Source of the DNA: Bradyrhizobium cajani
Lineage (GTDB): Bacteria; Pseudomonadota; Alphaproteobacteria; Rhizobiales; Xanthobacteraceae
Assembly: GCF_009759665.1 (NCBI RefSeq)
Contig: NZ_WQNE01000008.1
Span: 1-64,000, forward strand
Direction of reading: 5' to 3'
Length of the DNA: 64,000 nt
The notes beneath the pieces were generated by a model. The model was given only the letters and a program-made list of their open reading frames with translations. It was not told where the DNA came from and ran no database searches. Below are positions 1 to 8,944 of the stretch, piece after piece. The translations under genes and the position numbers were made by a program. Within the stretch, counting starts at the first letter, position 1. Every line of letters begins with the position of its first letter.

Positions 1-167
1 GTCACCGCCGCCATCGGCTCGACGCTCTTGCGTTCGCAGGGCAACAACAGCCCGGTGCAATAATCCCGAAGCGGTCGCGCTCGATCGGCATGTCCGATCA
101 CGCTGACAAGACCATCAACGTAAGCCGTAAACCGCGTTTCGCTGGTTCCTTTCCCTCGGCGACCCAT
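1..167 (-). CDS. IS701-type transposase, N-terminal part (runs off the left edge)
   Basis: Reading leftward from an ATG at 167, the frame is open to base 1 (55 codons) and begins MGRRGKGTSETRFTAYVDGL, followed by a conserved DRARPLRDYCTGLLLP stretch. I recognise this as the N-terminus of IS701-family (DDE) transposases. The catalytic DDE residues would lie outside the window, so it cannot be judged intact or broken. The 5' non-coding end of the element should lie between 168 and about 250, but I could not define a terminal inverted repeat without the other end. Confidence 0.75.
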   Translation of the reverse strand, partial: MGRRGKGTSETRFTAYVDGLVSVIGHADRARPLRDYCTGLLLPCERKSVEPMAAV

Positions 168-252
168 CTCAGTTCCTCTCGATCTGAGTGAATCTGCTCT
201 AATACCTCGATTCTCAGTTCGATCGGATTGCGATTTTCTGACTCAGTAAGAC

Positions 253-353
253 TAAAGCGCGATGAGATTGGGACGAATCGTCATCGCGCTTTAGGTTATT
301 GTTTGAGCATGATCTTTTCGGAAAACCGCTTCACACTTTTCCGGATCATGCTC
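253..353. repeat. Two adjacent inverted-repeat elements
   Basis: Arms at 253-265 (taaagcgcgatga) and 281-293 are exact inverted copies. A second inverted repeat has arms at 305-314 (gagcatgatc) and about 343-353, with imperfect pairing inside. This pair is a common dispersed intergenic element in Bradyrhizobium-like genomes. It sits directly at the stop codon of the next gene and could act as a transcript-end hairpin. Confidence 0.75.
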
Positions 354-1216
354 TAGACCACCGTCTTGTGCCGCGCGATGCAGGTGCGGAGCACCTCGTC
401 CATCGGCTTGCCCCACCAGTCGGTCGAGAAGATCTCGATCTCGGAATAGCCGGCAAAGCCCTGCGCCTCGACCGCGGTGCGCACCGATTTGATGTCGATG
501 ACACCGTCGCCCATCATGCCGCGGTCGTTGAGGATGTCCCTGGTCGGCACCAGCCAGTCGCAGACGTGGAAGGCGAGCAGGCGATCCCTCCCGGCACGCG
601 CGATCTGGCCCATCAGCTCCGGATCCCACCAGATGTGATAGACGTCGAGCGCGACACCGAGCATGCCGCTGCGGCCGGGGTCGAGCCGGTCGCAGATGTC
701 GAGCGCCTGTTTTGTGGTGTTCACGCAGGCACGGTCGGCCGCGTAGGCCGGATGCAGCGGTTCGATGGCCAGCGGCAGCTTTGCCTGTTTGGCGTAGTCG
801 AGCATCTCGGCCAGCGCTTCCTCGACTTGCGTCCGCGCGCCGGCGATGTCCTTCGAGGCCTCGCTGCCCGGCCGCGAATATTGCGGCAGGCCACCGACGA
901 CGAGAACGATGCAGGGCGCGCCCAGCGCCTTGGCCTCGTCCACACAGCGCCGGTTGTCGTCGCGCACCTCGCTCCGGCGCGCTGCGTCGGATGTGAACAT
1001 GCCGCCGCGGCAATAACCCGAGAGATCGAGGCCGGCCTCGCGCACCGCGCGCGCAGCGCGCTCGAGCCCGACGGCGGCGACTTGGTCGCGCCAGGGATCG
1101 ATGGCGCGGATGCCATGTCTGGCGCAGGCATCGATGATTTCCACCAGATCACCCTGCTTGCGGACGGTCGCCGTGTTCAGCGACAGCCAGCGGTGGTCGG
1201 ACGAGAAATCGCGCAT
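353..1216 (-). CDS. Sugar phosphate isomerase/epimerase (AP-endonuclease-2-like TIM barrel)
   Basis: This 287-residue protein has the xylose-isomerase-like TIM-barrel pattern. A probable divalent-metal quartet is visible: E152 (AIEPLHP), D191 (ALDVYH), H217 (FHVCDW) and E261 (SEIEIF). Such enzymes isomerise or epimerise keto-sugars and inosose-type cyclitols in the cytoplasm; the substrate here is unknown. Its ATG overlaps by one base the stop codon of the upstream DUF993 gene (TGATG junction), so the two are translationally coupled. It is the last gene of the 353-7918 minus-strand block. The family call is firm and the substrate is not. Confidence 0.85.
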   Translation of the reverse strand: MRDFSSDHRWLSLNTATVRKQGDLVEIIDACARHGIRAIDPWRDQVAAVGLERAARAVREAGLDLSGYCRGGMFTSDAARRSEVRDDNRRCVDEAKALGAPCIVLVVGGLPQYSRPGSEASKDIAGARTQVEEALAEMLDYAKQAKLPLAIEPLHPAYAADRACVNTTKQALDICDRLDPGRSGMLGVALDVYHIWWDPELMGQIARAGRDRLLAFHVCDWLVPTRDILNDRGMMGDGVIDIKSVRTAVEAQGFAGYSEIEIFSTDWWGKPMDEVLRTCIARHKTVV

Positions 1217-2406
1217 CAGGATTCGATACCATGGGTGGCGAGCACGGTCTTCATCCGCTGCGTCGCGAGTTCAGGATTGGCGAGCAGGCCGGCCTTGTCA
1301 GCCAGACGGAACAGCTCGGCCAGATGCAGCGTGGAGCGCGTGCTCTCCTGACCGCCGACCATGGTGAAATGGTCCTGGTGACCGTTGAGATACGCCATGA
1401 ACACGACGCCGGTCTTGTAGAAGCGCGTCGGCGCCTTGAAGATGTGCCGCGACAGCGGCACCGTCGGTCCGAGTACGTCGTGGAAGCCGGCTTCATCGCC
1501 GGCCGCCAGCCGCGACAGCGCGTAGGAGGCCGCCGGTGCAATGGCATCGAAGATGCCGAGCAGCGCGTGCGAGAAGCCTTCGCTGTCGCCGGCGATCAGC
1601 TCGGCATAATTGAAATCATCGCCGGTATACATCTTGATGCGCTTGTCGAGCCGCCGGCGCATGTCGATCTCGCGCTGTTTGTCGAGCAGCGAGACCTTGA
1701 CGCCATCGACCTTGGCGGCGTTGCCATTGATGATGGCGACGGCGGTGTCCATCGCCTTGTCGAGATCTTTGGTGCCCCAATAGCCCGCCAGTGCCGGATC
1801 GAACATGTCGCCGAGCCAATGGATGATCACGGGCTGCGCTACCCCCGACAGCACCCGGTCGTAGACCTTGGCGTAGTCGTCGGCGTTGCGGCCGAGCTTG
1901 GCGAGCGCGCGCGAGGCCATCAGGATGATGCGGCCGCCGACCTTTTCGACCGCCGAGATCTGCTCCTGATAGGCGCGGATCACATCGTCGAGACTCTTGG
2001 CATCCTCGACCGCGAGATGGTCCGTGCCAGCGCCGGAGAACACCAGCGCGTTGCGGCGCTTGGCGGCGGCGACCGAACGCGTGATCAGCTCCAGCGAGGT
2101 CGGCCAGTCCAGCCCCATGCCGCGCTGCGCGGTATCCATGGCTTCGGCAACGCCGAGGCCAAGGTCCCAGACGTGCTCGCGGAAGGCGATGGTCTTGTCC
2201 CAGTCGACGGCAACCGAAAGCCAGGGATCGTTGTCGGCGAAGGGATCGGCGACCGTGTGCACGGCCGAGAACGCAATGCGGTTGAGCGGTCCCTCGAGCT
2301 TCGCCGGGAACGTGCGCGAGGCCGCGAGCCGATAGGTCTCGATCGAGCGATCGGCCTTCGGCAGCTTGAGCGACAATGAAGACATCGGCTGGACGGGCTT
2401 GTTCAT
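1216..2406 (-). CDS. DUF993 family protein (dihydrodipicolinate-synthase-like aldolase)
   Basis: A 396-residue protein starting MNKPVQPMSSLSLKLP. The open frame extends upstream to 2469, but that part translates a dispersed repeat (SGLLRFARND), so I start at the ATG at 2406. The sequence fits the DUF993 branch of the DapA-like (beta/alpha)8 aldolases, whose members are found in sugar and cyclitol catabolic clusters and have poorly defined reactions. An aldol cleavage or condensation on a sugar acid is likely by family but unproven. It is coupled to the isomerase downstream and lies downstream of a Gfo/Idh/MocA dehydrogenase. Confidence 0.75.
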   Translation of the reverse strand: MNKPVQPMSSLSLKLPKADRSIETYRLAASRTFPAKLEGPLNRIAFSAVHTVADPFADNDPWLSVAVDWDKTIAFREHVWDLGLGVAEAMDTAQRGMGLDWPTSLELITRSVAAAKRRNALVFSGAGTDHLAVEDAKSLDDVIRAYQEQISAVEKVGGRIILMASRALAKLGRNADDYAKVYDRVLSGVAQPVIIHWLGDMFDPALAGYWGTKDLDKAMDTAVAIINGNAAKVDGVKVSLLDKQREIDMRRRLDKRIKMYTGDDFNYAELIAGDSEGFSHALLGIFDAIAPAASYALSRLAAGDEAGFHDVLGPTVPLSRHIFKAPTRFYKTGVVFMAYLNGHQDHFTMVGGQESTRSTLHLAELFRLADKAGLLANPELATQRMKTVLATHGIES

Positions 2407-2423
2407 GATTTCAGACCTCTCCC

Positions 2424-2510
2424 CGTCATTGCGAGCGAAGCGAAGCAATCCAGAATGCCTCCGCGGCAACAGTCTGGATTGCTTCGTCGCTTCGCTCCTC
2501 GCAATGACGG
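2424..2510. repeat. Dispersed inverted repeat (cgtcattgcgagcgaagcga family)
   Basis: The left arm begins cgtcattgcgag and the right arm ends ctcgcaatgacgg, forming a long imperfect hairpin. The same family recurs at about 8945, 23244, 28026 and 33703. Here it lies inside an operon, between the Gfo/Idh gene and the DUF993 gene. Confidence 0.8.
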
Positions 2511-2542
2511 CTTGGTAAACATCGGGGCTTATCCAATCAACT

Positions 2543-3694
2543 TCAGGCCTTGATCGGGGCGACGTCGATCCAGCGCCGCTCCTTCCAGCTCTTCAGCGCG
2601 CATTCCGCGAGCTGCACGCCCTTGGCGCCTTCGAGCAGCGTGAACTTGTAGGGCGCGTCCTCGTAGACGTGGCGGATGAACATCTCCCACTGCTCCTTGA
2701 AGCCGTTGTCGTAGGTGACGTTGTCCGGCAGCTTCTGCCAGTCGCCGTAAAAATCGTGCAGCCGCTTCTCGTCGGGATTCCAGACCGGGCGGGGCGTCGC
2801 CTGCCGGGCCTGGATCATGCAGTCGGTGAGCCCTGCGACCGCCGAGCCGTGGGTGCCGTCGACCTGGAACGTGACGAGGTCGTCGCGGTAGACGCGCGTG
2901 ACCCAGGACATGTTGATGTGGGCGATGACGCCGCCCTTGAGCTGGAAAGTCGCGTAGGCCGAGTCGTCGGCGGTCGCCTTGTACTTCTTGCCCTGCTCGT
3001 CATAGCGCTCGAGAATGTCGGTGTTGCCGATGCAGCTCACGCTCTCGACCTCGCCGAAGAGGTTGTCGAGCACGTAGCGCCAATGACAGACCATATCCAG
3101 AATGATGCCGCCGCCGTCCTCGTCGCGGTAGTTCCACGACGGCCGCTGCGCCTCCTGCCAGCCGCCCTCGAACACCCAATAGCCGAACTCGCCGCGCACC
3201 GAGAGGATGCGGCCGAAGAAGCCGGAGTCGCGCAGGAAGGCGATCTTCTTCAGGCCGGGCAGGAACAGCTTGTCCTGCACCGTGCCGTGCTTGACGCCCC
3301 TGGCGTTGGCGAGCTTCACGACCTCGACGGCTTCCTCGAAATTCGTTGCGATCGGCTTCTCGCAGTAGACGTGCTTGCCGGCATTGATCGCCTGGGTCAG
3401 CAGGCCCGGCCGCGCCTGCGTGGTCGCGGCGTCGAAGAACATGGTGTCGTTCGTGTCGGCGAGCGCCGCATCGAGGTCGGTGGTCCAGCGCGTGATGTTG
3501 TAGCGTTTGGCGAGCGCCTCGACCTTGTCGGCACTGCGGCCGACCAGGATCGGGTCGGGCATCACGCGGTCGCCGTTCTTCAAGCGGACACCGCCCTGGT
3601 CGCGGATCGCGACGATCGAGCGGATCAGATGCTGGTTGAGCCCCATGCGGCCGGTGACGCCGTTCATGATGAGGCCGAGGCGTTGGGTGGTCAT
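2543..3694 (-). CDS. Gfo/Idh/MocA family oxidoreductase
   Basis: A 383-residue NAD(P)-dependent dehydrogenase. The N-terminal Rossmann region (NGVTGRMG, residues 11-18) is followed by the family signature CEKPIA at 111-116, where K113 is the usual catalytic lysine. The C-terminal half is the alpha/beta substrate domain. Members oxidise sugars, cyclitols or sugar acids. The ATG at 3694 overlaps the stop of the upstream enolase-superfamily gene by 4 bases, indicating one operon. The substrate is unknown. With the isomerase and the DUF993 protein it resembles an oxidative sugar or cyclitol route, which is inference. Confidence 0.88.
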   Translation of the reverse strand: MTTQRLGLIMNGVTGRMGLNQHLIRSIVAIRDQGGVRLKNGDRVMPDPILVGRSADKVEALAKRYNITRWTTDLDAALADTNDTMFFDAATTQARPGLLTQAINAGKHVYCEKPIATNFEEAVEVVKLANARGVKHGTVQDKLFLPGLKKIAFLRDSGFFGRILSVRGEFGYWVFEGGWQEAQRPSWNYRDEDGGGIILDMVCHWRYVLDNLFGEVESVSCIGNTDILERYDEQGKKYKATADDSAYATFQLKGGVIAHINMSWVTRVYRDDLVTFQVDGTHGSAVAGLTDCMIQARQATPRPVWNPDEKRLHDFYGDWQKLPDNVTYDNGFKEQWEMFIRHVYEDAPYKFTLLEGAKGVQLAECALKSWKERRWIDVAPIKA

Positions 3695-5088
3695 GCCAAT
3701 TGCTCCTGAACTGATCTTGGCTGTTCGAGCGGGCGGAGTGCAGACCAGTCCGGATGGACCGAGGTCGCAAAGCCCGTTGCGTGAAGCGATCCCGTCAGGA
3801 GATCGCCGTTGTGAATGGAAAGCCGGATGCCCTGCCCGGCATCGGCATAGAGATCGGGATGCGCGGCCGCGAAGGCCGCAGCTTCAGCAGCCGGCACCTC
3901 GGCAAAGCCGTCGACATAGTGATGGCCGTTGCGCTCGGCATGGGTCACGCCGATGAAAGCCCCGAGCGCGAGGTCCTGCTGCACGGCGAGGCCAGCCTGG
4001 CAGGTCAGATCCTCGCCGGTCACGAAGAACCGCTCGCCGCCCGCGCTCCATTTCGCCGCGCGCGTCGCGTTGACGATGGATTTGTAGAGCCCCTTGCAGG
4101 ACTTCGAGGAAATGCCGCAATAGCCGAGCGCCCGCGCCGCGGGGAATGCATCGTAGGAATCATCGGCCTCGTCGATGATGAAGCCGTGCGCGGACAGCGA
4201 GTCCAGCGGCGATTGCCGCGTGATATCGCGCGGCATCGGCTGTTCGACATACAGCAATCGCGAGGCGATCGGCCGCAATGCGGAATCATGGTCGATCCGG
4301 TCCATCAGCGCGCGCAACGCCGCCAGATCGGCGTATTGCTCGTTGGCGTCGAGCGTCACCTTGTAGTCGCGCCCCAGCGTGTCGAGCTGCTTGCCGATGC
4401 GGGCCAGCCGCGCCGCATCGGCTGCGGGATCGCCCGACAGCTTCAGCTTGAAATAATGCGCGCCGGCGTTCTCGCGTGGATCGGCGACACCGCCCTCGCC
4501 TTCGACGGCATCATCGAGGCCGACGGTATGCCTGATGGCAACGCGCGGCAGCGGCTTGCGGCCGGAAAGAAACGTCGTGAGCTCCGCGTCCTTCAGATCG
4601 GGCGAAAGCCGCGCATCGATGCCGGCGATGTTGCCGGCCATTCCGTCGAAGAAGCTGGTCCCGGCGGCGCGGAGCAGCGCATCGAGGATCGCCTTGTCGA
4701 TTTCTGCGGGGCCATAAGCCGCAGCAAGCGCCGGAATGTTCTTTTTCGCGCAGGTCGCGACCTGGGCGCCGATGCACGAGGCATGCAGATCGAACGCCGT
4801 CAGAAATCCGGTCCGCGCCAGATAGAGGCCGCGCGCGATCTCCAGCGACCGTCGCAACCCGTCCACCGTCTGCTGCGGCGACAGCTCCGGCCGCTTGTCG
4901 AACCATTTCGGCACCAGCAGCTCGGCGCTGGCGCCGACGGCGGTCCCTCTGCCCTCGACCTCGATCTCGACCCGCACGAACAGCTGCGGCGTCGCATTGA
5001 TGGTCACAGCGCCAAAGCGGAACGGCCGCGCGAAATGCACGGGACGTTCGAAGAATGCGATGTCTCGCAGCTTCAGGCGCGGCGCCAT
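3691..5088 (-). CDS. Enolase-superfamily (mandelate racemase/MLE-like) enzyme
   Basis: A 465-residue protein whose C-terminal half shows the enolase-superfamily barrel: FKLKLSG (KxK-type strand), TLDANEQY (first metal Asp), YVEQPM (second metal Glu) and IDEADDSY (third acidic strand), followed by SSKSCKG. It is longer than typical MLE proteins (about 370), with a long N-terminal capping region. Members abstract an alpha proton from a carboxylate to dehydrate or epimerise a sugar acid. It sits between the oxidoreductase (4-base overlap) and an ABC transporter ATPase. The exact substrate cannot be read from sequence. Confidence 0.75.
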   Translation of the reverse strand: MAPRLKLRDIAFFERPVHFARPFRFGAVTINATPQLFVRVEIEVEGRGTAVGASAELLVPKWFDKRPELSPQQTVDGLRRSLEIARGLYLARTGFLTAFDLHASCIGAQVATCAKKNIPALAAAYGPAEIDKAILDALLRAAGTSFFDGMAGNIAGIDARLSPDLKDAELTTFLSGRKPLPRVAIRHTVGLDDAVEGEGGVADPRENAGAHYFKLKLSGDPAADAARLARIGKQLDTLGRDYKVTLDANEQYADLAALRALMDRIDHDSALRPIASRLLYVEQPMPRDITRQSPLDSLSAHGFIIDEADDSYDAFPAARALGYCGISSKSCKGLYKSIVNATRAAKWSAGGERFFVTGEDLTCQAGLAVQQDLALGAFIGVTHAERNGHHYVDGFAEVPAAEAAAFAAAHPDLYADAGQGIRLSIHNGDLLTGSLHATGFATSVHPDWSALRPLEQPRSVQEQLA

Positions 5089-5092
5089 GGTT

Positions 5093-5941
5093 TTAGTCCA
5101 GCGAACCTTGCGAGAAGAAATGCTTGCGGATGCGTTGCACCAATTCCGTGAACACCGGATCCGCCATCACGTCGAGCGAGCGCGGGCGCGGCAGCGGCAC
5201 GTCGTAGATCGCGGCGACTGCGCCGGGCCGCTCGGTCATGACCAGCACGCGGTCGGCGAGGAATACGGCCTCCGGAATCGAATGCGTGATCAGCAGCACC
5301 GTCTTCTTCGTCTCGCGCTGGATCCGCATCAGCTCGACATTCATACGCTCGCGCGTCAACGCATCGAGCGCGCCGAACGGCTCGTCCATCAGCATGATCC
5401 TGGGGTCGTGCACCAGCGCGCGGCAGATCGAGGCGCGCTGCTGCATGCCGCCGGAGAGCTGCCAGGGGAGCTTCTTCTCGAAACCTTCGAGCCCGACCAG
5501 CTTCAACAGCGACTTGGCACGATCGAGATATTCCTGCCGCGGCAGCCGCTTCATGTCGATCGGCAGCATGACGTTGTTGAGGATGTTGCGCCATGGCAGC
5601 AGCAGCGCGTTCTGGAAGACGATGCCGACATTGCCGTGCGGCGTCGTCACCTTCTCGCCCTCGACCAGGATCTCGCCCGTGGTCGGCGGCAGCAAGCCCG
5701 AGATCAACTTGAGCAACGTGGACTTGCCGCAGCCGCTTGGGCCGACCACGACGAAGAACTCGCCGTCATTGATGTGGAAGTCGAGCGGCCGCAGCGACGG
5801 CACATCGCCGTCGCGCGTCCGGTAGGTCTTCGACACGCCCGACAGCTTGATGCCCGACGCATCGCCGGCAGCCCGGTCGCTCACCAGTCTCAGATGCGCG
5901 GCCGGCTGCACGTCACCTACCACCTTCGTTGCTGGGGTCAT
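5093..5941 (-). CDS. ABC transporter ATP-binding protein (nitrate/sulfonate/taurine type)
   Basis: A 282-residue ATPase with Walker A GPSGCGKST at 67-75, signature LSGGMQQR at 162-169 and Walker B RIMLMDEP at about 181-188. The FQNALLLPWR Q-loop region and overall length match the SsuB/TauB/NrtD class, which energises import driven by NMT1-like binding proteins. It pairs with the binding protein at 6058 and the permease at 7109. An inverted repeat at 5966-6047 separates it from the binding-protein gene. The adjacent catabolic enzymes suggest an organic substrate rather than nitrate. Confidence 0.92.
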   Translation of the reverse strand: MTPATKVVGDVQPAAHLRLVSDRAAGDASGIKLSGVSKTYRTRDGDVPSLRPLDFHINDGEFFVVVGPSGCGKSTLLKLISGLLPPTTGEILVEGEKVTTPHGNVGIVFQNALLLPWRNILNNVMLPIDMKRLPRQEYLDRAKSLLKLVGLEGFEKKLPWQLSGGMQQRASICRALVHDPRIMLMDEPFGALDALTRERMNVELMRIQRETKKTVLLITHSIPEAVFLADRVLVMTERPGAVAAIYDVPLPRPRSLDVMADPVFTELVQRIRKHFFSQGSLD

Positions 5942-5965
5942 CTCATCTAGTCCACTCGATAGGAA

Positions 5966-6047
5966 CCGTCATTCCGGGGCGCCCTAAGGGCGAACCCGGA
6001 ATCTCGAGATTCCGGGTCTGGTCCTTCGGACCATCCCGGAATGACAG
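5966..6047. repeat. Dispersed inverted repeat (ccgtcattccggggcg family)
   Basis: The arms ccgtcattccgggg and atcccggaatgaca flank several nested smaller hairpins. Related copies lie at 22963-23074 and 24925-25046. This copy is in the gap between the ABC binding-protein and ATPase genes and could attenuate the downstream genes. Confidence 0.8.
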
Positions 6048-6057
6048 TGCTTGTGAC

Positions 6058-7053
6058 TCACGAGCCGCTCTTCGGCAGATAGTCGTTGGTGTAGAAGGCC
6101 TTCGGGTTGTCCTTGGCCTTGGCATCGAGCCCGCCATATTCGACCAGCAGATTGACGGTCTCGGTCATGTTCTGGTCGGTGACCTGGAACGGCCGCTTGC
6201 TCTTGGTCTCCGCGGTCCGGTAGAGCGGAATGGTCAGCTCGAAGCCCTGCGTCAGCGTGTCGATCTTGCCGCCCTTGGGGTTGGCATCGAGGATCGACTG
6301 CGCCGCAGCCCTCGGCTCCTTCTCGGCGGCTTCGACCGCCTTGGTCGTCGCCGACATGAAGCGGCGAACGAGGTCGGCATTCGCCTTCACATAGTCGGCG
6401 TTGGCGATGATGCCGGAGGACACCATGTTGATGCCGTAGTCGGCGAACTTGATCGGATAGACGTCCTTGCCGGTGGCGTCCTTGATCTTCATCGACTGGT
6501 CCATGACGTAGCCGAGCAGCAGGTCGGCCTGGCCGTTGATGACGGCGTTGAGCTTGGTCTGGCCGTCGCCGGCCACGGTCTGAAAGTCGCTCTCCTTGAG
6601 GCCCGTCTTCTTCAGGAACAGCGGCCAGATCTGGGTCATGGAATCGGCCGGCGTGATCGCCACCGTCTTGCCCTTGATGTCCTCGGGCTTCCTGATGTTC
6701 TTGTCGACGAAGCCCATGGCGGACATCGGGCTGGTCTGGAGCAGCACGCCGGTCGCGACCACGGGCGCGCCCTTGATCGCGGCGCGCATCATGGTGGGAA
6801 CGTCGACGTAGCCGAAGTCGGCGGTCTTGGCGGCAACCGCCTGGGTGGTCGCAGCCGAGCCGCGGCCTTCCTGGATCTCGAGGTCGATGCCCTCGGCCGC
6901 GTAGATGCCCTTGGCCTTGCCGTAATAGAACGGCGCGTGCTCGCCATAGACGTACCAGTTGAGCATCAGCACGACCTTGTCGGCTGCCTGCGCCGGCATG
7001 GCCGCAAACACCATCAGCGCCGCTGCGACAGCCCCTATCCACCGCTTCATCAT
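6058..7053 (-). CDS. ABC transporter substrate-binding protein (NMT1/THI5-like)
   Basis: I start at the ATG at 7053 (MMKRWIGAVAAAL), preceded by GGGAGAG about 3 bases upstream; a second ATG follows at 7050. The N-terminus is a Sec signal peptide ending QAADKVVLML, so the product is periplasmic. The mature part has NMT1/THI5 features (YYGKAKGIYAAEGIDLEI, GRGSAATTQAVAAKTADFGY). About 331 residues is usual for the family. It binds the substrate for the transporter formed with the genes at 7109 and 5093. The ligand is unknown; family ligands include pyrimidine precursors, sulfonates and aromatic acids. Confidence 0.9.
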   Translation of the reverse strand: MMKRWIGAVAAALMVFAAMPAQAADKVVLMLNWYVYGEHAPFYYGKAKGIYAAEGIDLEIQEGRGSAATTQAVAAKTADFGYVDVPTMMRAAIKGAPVVATGVLLQTSPMSAMGFVDKNIRKPEDIKGKTVAITPADSMTQIWPLFLKKTGLKESDFQTVAGDGQTKLNAVINGQADLLLGYVMDQSMKIKDATGKDVYPIKFADYGINMVSSGIIANADYVKANADLVRRFMSATTKAVEAAEKEPRAAAQSILDANPKGGKIDTLTQGFELTIPLYRTAETKSKRPFQVTDQNMTETVNLLVEYGGLDAKAKDNPKAFYTNDYLPKSGS

Positions 7054-7108
7054 TGCTCTCCCTTGTCGTTGTTGCGACGGCCGTTGGTGGCCGTTCATTG
7101 GCTTCAGT

Positions 7109-7918
7109 TTAGGATGCGAAAATCACGTCTTCGCGCTGGCTGACGTGCCAGGGAATGATCAGCTTCTCGATCCGGTCCACGATCCAGAACAGGATCACGC
7201 CGAGCAGCGCAAGGATCACGAGGGCCGCGAACATGGTCGGCAGGTCGAAGGTGCCGATCGAGCGCTGCATCACGTAGCCGATGCCGGAATTGGAGCCGAC
7301 GAACTCACCGACGACGGCGCCGACCACGGCGAGCGTCACCGACACTTTGAGACCGGAGAAGATCGCCGGCAGCGCGTGCGGCAGGTTCACCGCGCGGAAC
7401 ACCTGGAAGCGGCTGCCCTGCATGGCGCGAGCGAGATCGACCATGTCGGGGTCGACGGACTTGAAGCCCTGCACGGCGGAGACCACGACGGGGAAGAAGC
7501 CGAGCAGGAACGCCGAGATCACCTTAGGGATGATGCCGAAGCCAAACCAGACCACGAACAGCGGCGCGATCGCGATCTTGGGCACGGACTGGGAGAACAC
7601 CAGCAGCGGATAGACGTAGCTCTCCACCGTCTTCGAGCCTGCGATCAGCATCGCGACGGGGATGCCGAACAGTGCCGACAGCAGGAAGCCGCAGACGGTC
7701 GCATAGGTGGTCGGCCACGACTGGCGCAGCAGCTCCGGCCATTCGGTACGCAGCACGGCGACGACGTCGAGGGGGGACGGGATCTGATAGGCGGGGATCC
7801 GGAACAGGCGGATCGACAGATCCCAGACGACGACGATGCAGACCAGGAACAGAAACGGCCGCACCCAGGCCGCATTCAGCATCTTGGACAGCGCGCTTTG
7901 CGGCTTCAGTTCAGCCAC
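7109..7918 (-). CDS. ABC transporter permease (SsuC/TauC-like)
   Basis: A 269-residue inner-membrane protein with about six hydrophobic segments. It carries the binding-protein-dependent permease signature near the centre (residues running from VVSAVQGFKSVDPDMVD to the following helices). It is the first gene of the transporter trio, just upstream of the binding protein on the minus strand. It should form the channel that takes ligand from the 6058 protein and is powered by the 5093 ATPase. The family call is secure; the substrate is unknown. Confidence 0.9.
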   Translation of the reverse strand: MAELKPQSALSKMLNAAWVRPFLFLVCIVVVWDLSIRLFRIPAYQIPSPLDVVAVLRTEWPELLRQSWPTTYATVCGFLLSALFGIPVAMLIAGSKTVESYVYPLLVFSQSVPKIAIAPLFVVWFGFGIIPKVISAFLLGFFPVVVSAVQGFKSVDPDMVDLARAMQGSRFQVFRAVNLPHALPAIFSGLKVSVTLAVVGAVVGEFVGSNSGIGYVMQRSIGTFDLPTMFAALVILALLGVILFWIVDRIEKLIIPWHVSQREDVIFAS

Positions 7919-8014
7919 GTCTCACTCCCGGCAGTCTTGTTGTTCGGGCGAGAAATTAACCCGTTGGATAAATACTGTCCAGAGCTTTCCCTGTGACGTT
8001 TTGTGCTGGGTTCC

Positions 8015-8100
8015 CCGTCATGCCCGGGCTTGTCCCGGGCATCCACGTCTCTCCTGCGCTTGGACGCACGTGGATGGCCGGGACAAGCCCGGCCATGACG
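8015..8100. repeat. Dispersed inverted repeat (ccgtcatgcccgggcttg family)
   Basis: The outer arms ccgtcatgcccgggcttgt and acaagcccggccatgacg are near-perfect inverted copies, with a second inner pair (cacgt...acgtg). It lies between the TetR gene and the permease gene, both on the minus strand, so it could end the TetR transcript. I see no other feature in 7919-8120. Confidence 0.75.
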
Positions 8101-8120
8101 AATGCGGAAAGTTTGGAAGA

Positions 8121-8888
8121 CTAAACCGTCTGCGCCACCGCAGCGCGCGACTTTGGCGCTTTGGCGATCTCGAACAGCTCCGCCGATCGTCCCGTCAGCG
8201 CGGCGAGCACGAGGCCGACCATGTGCGCCAGCCGCTCGTCCTTGGCCTCCCTGGCGAGCAGGTCCCGGCCGAAGATCACGCTGAGCGTCGCCGAGTTCGA
8301 GAGGTAGAAGAAGCAGAGTCCCGCGATGGAGATGTAGAGCTGCACCGGATCGACCGCGACCTGAAAGTCGCCGCTGTCGACGCCGCGCCGCACCACGGTG
8401 CGGATCATCTCGACGAAGGGCGAGTGCATCGACTTGACCTTGGTCGAGCGCTTCAGGTGTTTTGCGCGCGCGAGGTTCTCGGTCTGGAGCAGCGACAGGA
8501 ATTCGGGATTGCGCAGGAAGTAATTCCAGGTGAACTCGATCAGGCGGCGGATCGCCTCGGGCGGATCGAGATGTTCGAGATCGAGCCCGCGCTCCTCGCT
8601 GCGGATCTTGTCATAGGCGCCTTCGAGCACCGCAAGATAAAGCTCGTCCTTGTTGCCGACGTGATAGTAGAGCATGCGCTTGTTGGCGCCGGCCTTGGCC
8701 GCGATCCTGTCGACGCGCGCGCCGGCGAGACCGTGGGTGGAAAACTCCTGCTTGGCGGCTTCGAGAATGCGCAGCCGCATCCCCTCGGGGTCGCGCTGCC
8801 ATTTCAGAGTTCGCTTTGCCTTCGCCAAACCGGTTGCTCGCTGGGTGACCGTCCAGATCGCATTTATCACGGGCGCGGCGCGCCGCAT
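8121..8888 (-). CDS. TetR family transcriptional regulator
   Basis: The frame extends to 8969, but that N-terminal part translates a dispersed repeat (LRCARND), so I prefer the ATG at 8888 (MRRAAPVINAIW), giving 255 residues. A TetR helix-turn-helix is clear: ILEAAKQEFSTHGLAGARVD then IAAKAGANKRMLYYHVGNKD. The C-terminal ligand domain resembles the TetR C-terminal-41 type. It lies immediately upstream, on the same strand, of the ABC and catabolic block at 353-7918 and may regulate it. That link is by position only. Confidence 0.85.
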   Translation of the reverse strand: MRRAAPVINAIWTVTQRATGLAKAKRTLKWQRDPEGMRLRILEAAKQEFSTHGLAGARVDRIAAKAGANKRMLYYHVGNKDELYLAVLEGAYDKIRSEERGLDLEHLDPPEAIRRLIEFTWNYFLRNPEFLSLLQTENLARAKHLKRSTKVKSMHSPFVEMIRTVVRRGVDSGDFQVAVDPVQLYISIAGLCFFYLSNSATLSVIFGRDLLAREAKDERLAHMVGLVLAALTGRSAELFEIAKAPKSRAAVAQTV

Positions 8889-8944
8889 AGTTTCGTCATT
8901 GCAGGCTCGTCGGGACGTAGGAGAGGCAGGCGCCTGCCTCAACC

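Noticed and set aside
2407..2469. Upstream N-terminal extension of the DUF993 gene
   Set aside because: It translates a dispersed inverted repeat (LLRFARND) rather than protein-like sequence; the ATG at 2406 starts the conserved part.
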